64,000 nucleotides of DNA from Vespa crabro (taxonomy: Eukaryota > Arthropoda > Insecta > Hymenoptera > Vespidae). Position numbers and translations under genes: made by a program. The notes under the pieces are model-generated. The model saw only the letters and a list, made by a program, of their open reading frames with translations. It was not told the origin of the DNA and made no database searches. The stretch is taken from NCBI RefSeq assembly GCF_910589235.1, contig NC_060964.1, forward strand, positions 5,370,492-5,434,491, read 5' to 3'. Shown here in pieces: positions 23,967 through 33,989 of the stretch (position 1 is the first letter of the stretch; every line of letters starts with the position of its first letter).

Positions 23967-24075
23967 GGGAAGGAACATTTTGAAGATGTCAAAAAATGAT
24001 GTCGCGACGAACAGCAGAACCGGCAGCAGAATGTTCGTACTTACCTGAAACGAGAGAAAAATAATGGATCAAATG
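23967..24075 (-). promoter_or_regulatory. candidate recursive (ratchet) splice site / small exon
   Basis: Read on the minus strand, TTATTTTTCTCTCGTTTCAG (acceptor AG ending at 24,045) runs directly into GTAAGTACG (donor starting at 24,044), a 3' splice site abutting a consensus 5' splice site. A CTGAC branch-point-like word lies about 30 bases upstream. This juxtaposition is the hallmark of zero-nucleotide recursive splice sites in long insect introns. Downstream, 24,044-23,967 is a 78-base open stretch (26 codons beginning VSTNILLPVLLFVATSFF) followed by GTGAGA at 23,966-23,961, so a small hydrophobic-coding exon is an alternative. If either is real, the host gene runs on the minus strand. 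Confidence 0.45.
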
Positions 24076-24359
24076 TCAGTCAATTTATTTGTTAATCAAA
24101 TTTTAGAAAAAAAAAAAAAAATTCAAAATAGTCATTTCGCTAAATCGTTATACGATTATTTTCGTTGCACTTAAACGGCAGAATAAAAATTCTACGGAGA
24201 CATGGAGGAGACGACATCGCAAAACGGATAGTGGAGACTACATTACAACAACCGGCTTCATTGTCGGCTAACAGAGAATTCGTTAGGATAATTCTCGTCT
24301 TTTTTCGAAAAAATTTCAGTGAACTAAAGGAGTTGAAATGAGAATGCGAGAATCCAAAA

Positions 24360-24377
24360 GAGGGAGAAAGAGAGAGA

Positions 24378-24417
<40 letters not shown>

Positions 24418-24451
24418 ATAGACAGATAGACAGACAAACAGAGAGAGGGAT

Positions 24452-24513
<62 letters not shown>
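24360..24513. repeat. long (GA)n compound microsatellite
   Basis: About 150 bases: GA, then GATA/GACA variants, then about 55 bases of clean GA. It is the longest GA block in the window. Confidence 0.95.
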
Positions 24514-24517
<4 letters not shown>

Positions 24518-24786
24518 AAAGAGGATGAGAAGGAAGCGAAAGAGGGAGAATCATTCGAGTGTGCGCTCGAAATAGGTAAAGAGCGAGAGTGAGAGGGAGT
24601 TCTAAAGGTAAAATTCGTGTATGCGTAAAAAAGCTCGCAGAGAACGAGGAGCGCTCGTTCTTCACCCGAAATTAAGCGAGTTAGGGTGTACGTCTCGTTT
24701 GCACGTGAATTTCCCAACTGCCTTTCCACCTCCTTCTCCGTCTCTTTCTCTTTCATTTTTTTTCTCTCTTCATCTCACCACCTCTT

Positions 24787-24800
24787 CCTCTCTCTCTTCC

Positions 24801-24831
<31 letters not shown>

Positions 24832-24840
24832 TTCTCTTTC
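24787..24840. repeat. (CT)n microsatellite
   Basis: CT array with TTT interruptions. Confidence 0.9.
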
Positions 24841-24976
24841 TATTTCCTCGTCTCACCTCCAGACACCTTCAACGTCCTGGACAAATACGAATTCATTGCC
24901 GCATTAGGAACGTTTACTCGAAGTTGAGACGAAGAGCCCAAAAAGAAAGGTAGGGGAGGGAAAGAGTGGGAATGAT

Positions 24977-25193
24977 ATTTTTTTTTTTTATTTTTTTTTT
25001 TCATTTTTTTCTTTTACAGAGTCCCTTTAACAAAGAAACGATGGGCGATAGAGAAGGAGGAATCCTATGGATCTCCTTGATTTCGGTTACTCTTTTAATA
25101 TTATCGCCGTCGCAAAAATTTTCTCTCACCTTTTTAGAATTAAATTTTGTTCAAGAGAATGATTCGAAGTCTGTTAAATCTGAATGGTCCTAA
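24977..25193 (+). other. acceptor-like tract plus short open frame with hydrophobic N-terminus (unconfirmed)
   Basis: A nearly pure T tract (24,977-25,010) ends CTTTTACAG (AG at 25,018-25,019), a good acceptor. An ATG at 25,041 opens 50 codons to a TAA at 25,191-25,193. The peptide starts MGDREGGILWISLISVTLL, resembling a signal peptide or membrane anchor. The remainder (ending KSVKSEWS) matches no family I know. It could be a first coding exon after a 5' UTR intron, or chance. Confidence 0.12.
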
Positions 25194-25700
25194 CCTTTTA
25201 GGTTAAAAGTTTTGCTTGATTATCTCAATCGTGTAAACGTAAAGAAATCATTTTTCGGTATTATTCGTACGCGATATGTATCTAACGTGTATATATATAT
25301 ACGGTAATGCATAAACGTATTTATTATTGAGAATCAACGCAAATTCGAAATCAATATGAGCTTATCGTTTGTGCCAGAATAAATAACGAGTTTCGAGAAA
25401 GGCTCGAATTCTAATACGATAATTCGTATTCATTCAGTGGCTCCTACGGATTCGATCGGACGACGTGTGGGCGGAACAAAAAGTGGAACGGAAAGCCGAA
25501 AACAAAACGTTCGTAACAACGCGTTTCTTTCGTCGCGAGCCATGAAAATCAGAGGTTATACATATACATAGATTCTCGCGTTGCTCTCGACAATGGAACG
25601 AGAACGAGAGAATCGTGTCTTGTACGTGTGCCCGAGCAAACGTAAAATATAACGTACCACGTTCGGCTAGTATATTATCGATAAAGGCAAAACGAACTAA

Positions 25701-25785
25701 CGATCGATCGATCGATCGATCGATCGATCGAACGAACGAACGAACGAACGAACGAACGAACGATCGATCTATCTATCTATCGATT
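25701..25785. repeat. (CGAT)n-(CGAA)n-(CTAT)n compound tetranucleotide array
   Basis: CGAT units to about 25,730, CGAA units to about 25,762, then CGATCGAT and TCTA units. Each step differs by one base. Confidence 0.95.
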
Positions 25786-26088
25786 TGAACGTTCGATCCA
25801 ACAACCGTACTTTTCTATCGTCACAAACGGACGCTCGAGAGATTACGGTGTATGGCGTTCTAGATTCAAGAAAGCAGAGGCTGTTTTAAATACCAGATCA
25901 AACGATCGGGAAAAGTCGTCCGATCGTGGGTCCAGATTTGAAATTCAATCGCCGTCATTTTTCTAGCAGCGTGCGCTACACGAGCTGAGTCAGGAGATAG
26001 GGGACGATCGCGAGTCTCGTCGAACCGCTTTTCGCGTAAACGTGGCCACTATATAATATGTAGATATATTGCTCAAATGGACATTTCT

Positions 26089-26145
26089 TTTGTTTTTTTT
26101 TTATTTTTTTTTGTTCTTTTTTTTTTATTTTTTTTTTTTATTTTT
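26089..26145. repeat. T-rich tract
   Basis: Poly-T with single A, G and C interruptions. Confidence 0.85.
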
Positions 26146-26867
26146 GGAAACTCTCTTTCTATTATATGTTCCCCAAGTAATTCTCCATTTCGATTATCGC
26201 TCGTACATACGGTTTATTTTACTTACTTTTTAAGGACAAAATTTCCCTCGGTTTCATTTTGTACGTTACTGCATCGCCGTAATGCGCAAATACGCGCGGG
26301 CTTTAACGTCGGAATACACGGAAGTACGATCGCAAAACGTAATTACTCTTGTAGACGCAGATGGCACACCGCGCACCTCCACCATCGAGGACAATTTCGT
26401 TCAAAGCGTAAAACGGTGGAAACGGTTTCTGACGTAGAAATACGTACGTGTACGTAGTGACACACATAAACATACACAAAAGCACTTGCATCGTCCGCGA
26501 CGTTTAATATTGTTTATACGCGGGAAGCACAAAAGTGCTACGCTTCAGGATTGACGGTTAAAAGCGAAATGGATAACCCCTCTTTATCGGAAATTCAATT
26601 TTCGTTATTCTTGCATTCACGCCCTTGTTTTCGCTAAATTCAACGCATAAGGATGTACAAACGTAGATTCTGATCAACGACTCAACCTACGCTGGAACGT
26701 TTTCCCATAAATCAGACAATGTATAAACTTAATTTTCATCCAATTTTCGCAAATAGTACACACATGCATCCGATTCAACGAGCAATATCATTTATCGGAA
26801 TTTATTAAAGTATAAAATGGAATATTTCTCGCGTTCAGGTGCGATCGTTCTCGCGGAAACGAGGTAA

Positions 26868-27023
26868 AGGAAGGAATAAAGAAAAAAAAAAAAAGAAAAA
26901 GAAAAAAAAAAAAAAGAAAAGAAGAAAAAAAGAAAATAATAAAAAGGAAAAAAAAGAAAGAAAGATAAAAGGAAGAGAAAAGGAGGAAAAAAGAAGAAGA
27001 AGAAAAAAGAAAAGAAAAAAAGA
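26868..27023. repeat. long A/G polypurine tract
   Basis: Roughly 155 bases almost entirely of A and G on +, in AAAG, AAGA and GGAA units with no fixed period. It gives a Lys/Arg/Glu frame on + and Phe/Leu/Ser frames on -. Confidence 0.9.
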
Positions 27024-27777
27024 ACGACGGCGTCTCGCGCTTTGAAAGAATAAGCGAGTGATTGCAGCAATGGTATATCGAAGGCGAATAACAGGTGCAT
27101 CGGTGCATTGGCTTTCCATGAGAATGATTCCACGAAAAATGGCGGAAGGAGAACTTAGGTAGGTATTGCGGAAAATTGCCTAGCGAGAAATAACGTCGTA
27201 GACGTTGCTCCCCCCTTGTATTACATAGTAAACGAAGCGCACGCTCTGTTATTAAGGGCTTGACAGAGAACTCCGAGCATCGCATCGACTTCCGATCGAT
27301 ACACGAGAAAGTAACTTCGAATTTTTTGATATCATCAAGAAATATCGAGTGAAAATTTCTACGACAAATATAATATTAAACGACGCGATCTTATTATAAG
27401 AACTTTTGTTCGTACGACAATGGGACGACGTTTAGCGGCACGGAGTCCAATTTCCGTTTTGAGAACATCGAGTCGACCTTATCGTCCCGTCTAAATGCCC
27501 AACGCCGTCTCTCCATCCTATTTGGCGAATTTCCTCGGGCGAGACTCGAAAAAGAATAATCTTATCTCGAGAGAGGGTGATCGTATCCTTCTGAACGCAT
27601 AGTTCGCCCAAGAGTGCCCATTTTAAATAAAATGACTGATGTTTGACTTCTCGACCAATTTAAAGAAGATATCTTTATATTTTACTTCGGTTTAAGAAAG
27701 ATTTTTAAATCACCGAGAAGAAATTCATGATCGATAAGTCAGAATGCGACAAATTCGTAGTATTAAGACGTATCTAC

Positions 27778-27778
<1 letters not shown>

Positions 27779-27815
<37 letters not shown>

Positions 27816-27822
27816 GTATATA
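27779..27822. repeat. (TA)n microsatellite
   Basis: Clean TA array flanked by TACGTA. Confidence 0.95.
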
Positions 27823-27909
27823 TCTACGTATGTAAATGGAATAAAAAAAAAAAAAAATCTTATCCCCTCATATCTTTCAATATTTCACTGGAAATAGCAG
27901 AGATATTAA

Positions 27910-27917
27910 AAAGAAAA

Positions 27918-27948
<31 letters not shown>
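27910..27948. repeat. A-rich tract
   Basis: Long A run broken by G. Confidence 0.85.
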
Positions 27949-28214
27949 CGAAGAGAACTTACAATATGGGACTTTCTTGAATATGTAAAAATAGATAGAT
28001 AGACCGTAATCAAATTTCAAAAAATTCGACTGACCAAAAATTCGATTATATAGCAAAGCTTTCTATAATATTGTTGGCCCTTTGCTTGCTTTGCATAGAA
28101 AAAAGAAAAAATATATAACTACATATATAGTATTTTTATTGTTCTTCTTTTGGTAGCATAGAAAAAGACTATTCCGCTTCCATGTACACATACAATCCCA
28201 AAAGAAAATCGAAT

Positions 28215-28455
28215 AAACTTACCAAAAAGGGATTCTCAGCGTGACGCGAAGCTCGACGTTGCCCGAAACGAATGTTCTCCCTTTGAAGTTAACCGCCGGT
28301 ACAATTCCGAAACGGTCGCAGCTCGAAATTACGCACAATAACGAATCCCACGCGTAATTATCGTGTAACTTCGTTGGCCTATTGTGCATCCGGCAACGTG
28401 AAAGATTAATTCGCTTACCCTGGCCGTGCATTCCATTGTTTTGGATTAGCCACAT
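28215..28455 (-). promoter_or_regulatory. complex island with two donor-like sites (candidate CNE or exon)
   Basis: Complex sequence of even base composition, with ACGCGTAATTATCG in it. On the minus strand it holds GGCCAGGGTAAGCG (near 28,418) and CTTTTTGGTAAGTTT (near 28,222), both good donor matches, and a 78-codon ATG frame ending at the second. No acceptor or protein family is recognised. A conserved non-coding element is as likely as an exon. Confidence 0.25.
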
Positions 28456-28470
28456 CGTCTCGTTTCTCCC

Positions 28471-28504
28471 TTCTCTCTCTCTCCCTCTCCCTCTCTCTCT
28501 CTGT
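28471..28504. repeat. (CT)n / (CCCT) microsatellite
   Basis: CT array with CCC interruptions. Confidence 0.9.
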
Positions 28505-29274
28505 CTGTTTTTCTATCTCTTTCTCTCCAAGCCATACCAAGACTAATTTTCGGTAGCTTTTATTCCATACAATCCATATTTATCACGTACAATAAATATA
28601 TATTTGTGTTAATTAGTAAAACGAATTATTTTTAAGGTTTAATTTGAAATATAAAATTGTTTCGATAATATCGACAATATCATATTATGTTATACTTATT
28701 TTCGTATTTCTCGATATAATATCGATTATATTATTCTCATCTTCGTATTTCTCTTTTTCTTTTTTCCTCTATAGACATTTAATTTATTTTAAAGTTCTAA
28801 TTATCGTTCATTTATACACCTTCATGTTACTCCAATGATTTATGAAAGCCCAGTATATATATATGTATATATATACATTTCTCTCTATCTCTCTTTAGCC
28901 TTGGTCTAACTCCTTTATCATGAATTTATTCATACAGGATGGTCGTGCTTTGGACGCGGCTGTTGCCGTCGCTATCTCGACCCAAACCTTATTTAGGGGT
29001 TGCATCGAACTTCTCGACCAGGGCAAACGTTCCTCCCGTTTCATTCTATTGTTTTTGATAAATCACGCATACGGCTAATCGTTCGAACTAATTTCATTTT
29101 CCAATATTAAAAAATATCCGAACGATTTCTCTTATTCGATCTTGTTTCAAAAATCATTCCGATCACGCATTGTCTTTTTCTTAATATATCGAACGAGAAA
29201 AATACGTATTTTCAAAGAGAAGGAATATCAGAATTCAAGAAATATTCGAGAGGATGATTTGAAGTCTTATACTA

Positions 29275-29298
29275 AGAGAGAGAGAGAGAGAGAGAGAA
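29275..29298. repeat. (GA)n microsatellite
   Basis: Short clean GA array. Confidence 0.9.
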
Positions 29299-29569
29299 AG
29301 ACATAGACAAAGATACATATTCAAATCGATTTACCTGTATGTTTATTAGAAGGAAAAAAGAAGGAAAAGAGATCTTAGATATTCCCGACAATAGATCTTC
29401 ACTCGCATCATATATGTCTAATCTCGATGAAAATCTGAAATATTCGCGAGTCTCAAGCGTGCACTTAAACATCTACACGTTTGCGCCGTGACATTTTTAG
29501 AGTCGAGAAAGGAGTCGTAAAGAGTAGAATGCGTTGACAGTTGTGCGAAATACTTTCGTATATTGGAAT

Positions 29570-29643
29570 TAAAAAAAAAAAAAAAATAAATAAATAAAAA
29601 TAAAAAAATGTAAAGAGAGAGAGAGAGGTGGGGGGGGGGGGGG
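29570..29643. repeat. poly-A, (GA)n and poly-G14
   Basis: Poly-A and AAATA units, then GAGAGA, then fourteen consecutive G at 29,630-29,643. Confidence 0.9.
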
Positions 29644-29821
29644 AATGTTGAAACTACCTCTTTCCATGGTGAATCCTCTAGTACATACAATGTGGATCGT
29701 GACAAGAAGCGACAAGAACTACAGCTTCAGTGAAAAAGAAATCTGAGAGCTAATAAAGGGGCCACTCCAGAAGCTCCTCTCGCGTGCTCGTTCGTTCTCA
29801 GAGCGAGGACTAAGTAGACGC

Positions 29822-29864
29822 AAAAAAAGAAAAAAAAAAAAAAGAAAAAAAAAAAAAAAAAAAA
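29822..29864. repeat. A-rich tract
   Basis: Long A runs broken by G. Confidence 0.85.
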
Positions 29865-29984
29865 GAACTCTAATGAAATTTACATAATAGTGGTTGGAGA
29901 AGCTCTGAGGTACCATCCGTCACGACCTGTCATCCGGACCGTTCCATTTCGTTTTCATCGTTTACTCGATAACTCACGTCCTTT

Positions 29985-30052
29985 TCCTCCTCCTCTTCCT
30001 CCTCCTCCTCCTCCTCCTCCTCCTCCTCCTACTCTTCCTCCTCCTTCTCCTC
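29985..30052. repeat. (TCC)n microsatellite
   Basis: About 20 TCC triplets with TTCC and ACT interruptions. Confidence 0.9.
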
Positions 30053-30228
30053 TTTTACGCAAGCGGAGCAACTCCATATCCGTTCTGTTATATGCGAACA
30101 TAGTATAGTACAGATCGAATCTATCGAATATTCCATCGTTTATCTACATGTTTCTCGAGTATCACAACCCAGAATTTCAATCTATTCGTCGTTGCTCAAT
30201 GATCAGCAAAAAAGATAAAGAGAAAGAG

Positions 30229-30229
<1 letters not shown>

Positions 30230-30277
<48 letters not shown>
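30230..30277. repeat. (GA)n microsatellite
   Basis: Clean GA array. Confidence 0.95.
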
Positions 30278-30279
<2 letters not shown>

Positions 30280-30502
30280 TCAAATCGGCCGAACGAAGCA
30301 CAATTTTATGATATTAGTAAGATTTTTTTCACTCTCTAATATACTAAACACTAAATCTCTCTGATATACTAAAACTCGCTCTCTTCAGAGATCCATTATG
30401 TCTTTGTGGACTTTGAAAAAATATTGAAAGAGGATTATAAAAATAGTCGATTCGTCGCATCCATTCACTGGTTCTTTTTCTCTTTTCCTATGCCGCTGTC
30501 TC

Positions 30503-30507
<5 letters not shown>

Positions 30508-30540
<33 letters not shown>
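30508..30540. repeat. (CT)n microsatellite
   Basis: Clean CT array. Confidence 0.95.
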
Positions 30541-30544
<4 letters not shown>

Positions 30545-30862
30545 CCCTCTCACTTTATCTACGTTTTTACGGAAGCTTAAAACAGCTACGTATGTATTTA
30601 CATACGTACATTCGCACCTGTTCTCGTAGGTTTTCAGGCAATGACCCAAATCTGACTGCAGGCTACAGACCTGCTTCGTAATTCGATTCGACCTGAGAAA
30701 TAAATGTGAATCACGATGTACGTAGACGAGAAGCTACGAGAGAACCCCACCAGTACGTTCGGGAGTTTAAATCGAATCGCAAATTGTCCAACGCGAATAA
30801 AAATGGAGATTCGCTCTCTCACATTCTCCATACTCTCCTAACTATCTGCCACCCACTTCTCT

Positions 30863-30905
30863 CCCGTCCGCCCCCCCCCCACCTCCCCCACCTCCCCTAA
30901 CCCCC
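30863..30905 (-). repeat. C-rich tract (G-quadruplex pattern on -)
   Basis: A C10 run followed by runs of 5, 4 and 5 C separated by ACCT or TAA. Confidence 0.8.
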
Positions 30906-31469
30906 TGCTATATTCGATCTCTACTCTTCCCTCTGCTCTTTTTCGAACTCTCGGTAAAAACTTCGCTCCGCTGTACGGAACTCTCACGAAAAGAGAAAAT
31001 ACGCGCCCGCGTGGTGCTCGTTCGCTCGTTTACGTCACGAAAAACGTCGCTTTCGCTAGAGTTTTTCTATTAGTGCCACGCGCTTTTCATCATAAACGAT
31101 TCTCTTTTGCTACTCGAGAAAATATCGTTATTTCATTTCCTCGATCTCTACCATTAACCATTCGTCGTTTAATACTTCTTCTTCTTCTTCTTTTTTCTTT
31201 TTCCTTTTTTGTTTTTTTATTTTTTTTTTGTTTTGTTTTTCACGTTCATCAACGAAAACTCGCTGACGCGTAAATTACAAATCTACGCGAGTCTCGCAAA
31301 ATTTTTTTTAATGATTGAAAATTAAACGAATTCCTTTAAAACACCGTGAAAAAGGAAAAAAAAAAAGAAAGGATAATAGGAAACGAGAAGTAACAGAAAT
31401 CTATTTTACGATCGAGATACAGAAAGCTTATATAGGATTTTAAGGATTGATTTAAGAAGCGTAGACAAT

Positions 31470-31692
31470 TGTAACGGATTGTAGGAAGCCAAGGACCGAC
31501 AAAGCCAAGAAAAAATATAGGAAATGGATAAACCTCAAAGGTATCAAGTGAGAATTATGTTTAAGAATAGCCTAAGCCGATAAGATAAGGTCGGTAACGA
31601 ACGAGCACAGAGTAATCTACAGAATATGTAGTGAATAGAAAACGCGTATCAACGTAGTTTTATTATATATCTCTATTATATTAATAAACCTA
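31470..31692. mobile_element. possible solo LTR or other element remnant
   Basis: Starting at TGTAACGGATTG, about 200 bases free of simple repeats but texturally unlike the surrounding DNA lead to a TA-rich segment with AATAAACC at about 31,683, an arrangement seen in LTRs (TG start, polyadenylation signal near the R/U5 boundary). The 3' end and target duplication are obscured by the (TA)n array. No second copy and no coding body are present. Weak call. Confidence 0.18.
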
Positions 31693-31695
31693 TAT

Positions 31696-31765
<70 letters not shown>
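31691..31765. repeat. (TA)n array
   Basis: TACATA units, then about 55 bases of clean TA. Confidence 0.95.
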
Positions 31766-32040
31766 TGATATAAAAGACGAATTTAAAATAAATTATTTTT
31801 TCTTTTTTTTTAGTACGGTAAATATAATATATATTATTTAACGGAGAATATATAAAATGATTTTAAATGTAAGGAAAATATATAAGTTTGAATAATACTC
31901 GAGGAACGAATTGAGCTAGTTATCGTCTACTCGAGACGAGAGAATTCGAAGGGAGAATTTTGGAAGCGACCCAGCCATCGGCCTCTCGTCTTTAAGTGAC
32001 TCCTTCGTGCTTCGTTCCTTCTCTTTCTGGATCGTAGCAT

Positions 32041-32042
<2 letters not shown>

Positions 32043-32102
<60 letters not shown>
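32043..32102. repeat. (CT)n microsatellite
   Basis: About 55 bases of clean CT. Confidence 0.95.
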
Positions 32103-32103
<1 letters not shown>

Positions 32104-32378
32104 CCTATTCCTTTCTGTTATGCGCACCATCGGAGCAGTGCCGAGGTAGGTAGCTAATAAATTCATAATTCAATATTGACTCGAGGATTGTCTCGGCTCT
32201 TGCCTTCTCGTAATTCCTCGCGGGTTTGCCAAGCTTTTAAACAATTAGCTACGAAAACAATTACAACGTCGCCTGGACACGAGAAAGGGATGAGAAACCT
32301 CTTTTTCTACGGCTCACCCTTTTCCCTTCTTGTTCAGCACCTTTCTCAATGCTCTACCGATGGCGACGCTTTCTTAAG

Positions 32379-32473
32379 TCTCCTTCTCCTCCTCCTCCTC
32401 TTCCTCCTTCTTTTCCTCCTCCTCCTCCTCCTCCTCCTCCTCTTCCTTTTCTTCTTCTTCTTCTTCTTCTTCT
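32379..32473. repeat. (TCC)n / (TTC)n compound microsatellite
   Basis: TCC triplets, mixed CTT, then TTC triplets. Frames across it give poly-Pro, poly-Leu and poly-Ser on +. Confidence 0.95.
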
Positions 32474-32622
32474 GTCACTTCTTCGTCTTTCTTCGCTTTT
32501 CCTATTTCTCCTCTCAACACTTCGGAAAAGCGGCAGCCCTACGACGCACTTTCGGTGTAAGCTCAAAACAAATATTTATCGCGCGGTATTACGGGGACTT
32601 CCTTTTACAGCTTTCAGAGGAG

Positions 32623-32624
32623 AG

Positions 32625-32665
<41 letters not shown>
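32623..32665. repeat. (GA)n microsatellite
   Basis: Clean GA array. Confidence 0.95.
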
Positions 32666-32669
<4 letters not shown>

Positions 32670-32805
32670 CTCCGGCGCGAAAGATTCTCTTTTATAGATA
32701 CGCACGTTCTCCTAGTGAGATCCTTTATCGACGATCGATTAACCGTAACTGCGAGAAAACATTTTATCGAGAGCACGCCCGGAGTGGCATCCAACTGAAG
32801 GAGGG

Positions 32806-32915
32806 AAAAATAAAAAAAAAAATAAAAAATAAATAAATAAAAAGAGGAAAAAGAAAAAATGAAAAAAGAAAATAAGAAAATAAAAAGACCAAGGGAAGAA
32901 AGGGAAAGAGAAAAA
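32806..32915. repeat. A-rich tract
   Basis: AAATA, AAAG and GGGA units without a fixed period. Confidence 0.75.
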
Positions 32916-33036
32916 TACATATTTCAAAAAGTATTCTTCGAAACGTAAATGCGTGTTCACGGCGTAAAAAGAGAAAAAAAGGAAGAAAGAAAAGGAAACG
33001 CTTTTTCCAAGCAAAATTAGAGTTTGGCAACTCTTT

Positions 33037-33074
33037 TTATTATTATTATTTTTTTTCTTTCTCTCTTTCTCTCT

Positions 33075-33108
<34 letters not shown>

Positions 33109-33118
33109 CCCCCCAGCT
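33037..33118. repeat. T/C tract with uninterrupted poly-T of 41
   Basis: CT-rich lead-in, then forty-one T (33,078-33,118), then CCCCCCAG. The tract plus AG would score as an acceptor on +, but no exon is evident after it. Confidence 0.9.
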
Positions 33119-33404
33119 CGTTCATTTCTATTATCGGCATATTCTCTACGTAAAGTCAATCACGCTTTCGCAGGATCAATTAAAAAGAAAATTGAATTAT
33201 ATTATCCCGCAAGCAATTTCGTGCGTTGACGAATTCGTTCTAACGCGTGCAAGTGTTTCCCTTGTGTATGTACGTATGTACGTTTTAACGTCGACATGTG
33301 TACGACCCCGCCAAGTTATACTCGTTGGCGTACTCTCGAAAACGTATCGATTAATTAACGAGAAACACGTTATAACTGTTTATAACGCGTCGTAGTAACA
33401 CGCG

Positions 33405-33720
33405 GTAGTTTAGTGGCAAACAACGGTGGCGAATGGCGAAGAGTGAAATTGGTTTATTATTCGCAAGTTCGCAGTTTTATGAAACGCGTCAGCGACAGAT
33501 CTGCTCGACGTTCCGGCTGCATTAATGAAATTTGCAGAGAGAACATTTAAAAACATCCTGCTAATGGTAGACGCCGAGGCGAGGTGTTGCTCAGAGACTC
33601 TCTGATTAGCGCACGCTACGGTAACACGCACGATAAATTATTCCCATGGTTCCCGTGTTTGATTTAAAATTATTGCCCCAGTTTGTACCGAGATTACATA
33701 GCGTAATTACTCTTACTCAT
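33405..33720. promoter_or_regulatory. candidate conserved non-coding element
   Basis: About 315 bases of complex sequence without any simple repeat, flanked by repeat-rich DNA. It contains several AT-core words (GCATTAATGAAATTTGC, GTAATTAC, TTTAAAATTATTG) among CpG-rich segments. Frames are broken or unremarkable on both strands. Regulatory function is inferred from texture only. Confidence 0.35.
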
Positions 33721-33930
33721 TCCCTTATATGCGAGCTTTCCTGAAACCAAGTAATTGTTTATCTACAATATTCAATATCAAGAACTATTTTCTATTTCTC
33801 TCTTTCTCATTTGTACTTTTTATAAACAATAAATTCGTAATAAAATTCATTCACGATCAAATATATTTACATGGAACAATAACATTATCTGAACGTTGTT
33901 TCTTTCGAAACAAATCAAGTTTTTTTTGCT

Positions 33931-33933
<3 letters not shown>

Positions 33934-33963
<30 letters not shown>
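33934..33963. repeat. (TA)n microsatellite
   Basis: Clean TA array. Confidence 0.95.
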
Positions 33964-33966
<3 letters not shown>

Positions 33967-33989
33967 CTTACCGAATTATTTAATATTAA

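Larger units (their letters stand above)
24050..31400. other. gene-less stretch
   Basis: No confident gene. Complex CpG-containing segments occur at 25,430-25,680, 25,800-26,060, 26,280-26,760, 27,060-27,600 and 28,220-28,440. Others at 28,930-29,040 and 30,600-30,830 carry nothing recognisable. The rest is A/T tracts and microsatellites. Confidence 0.5.

Noticed and set aside
32176..32697. 173-codon + frame with poly-Leu and poly-Phe.
   Set aside because: Produced by TCC/TTC triplet arrays.
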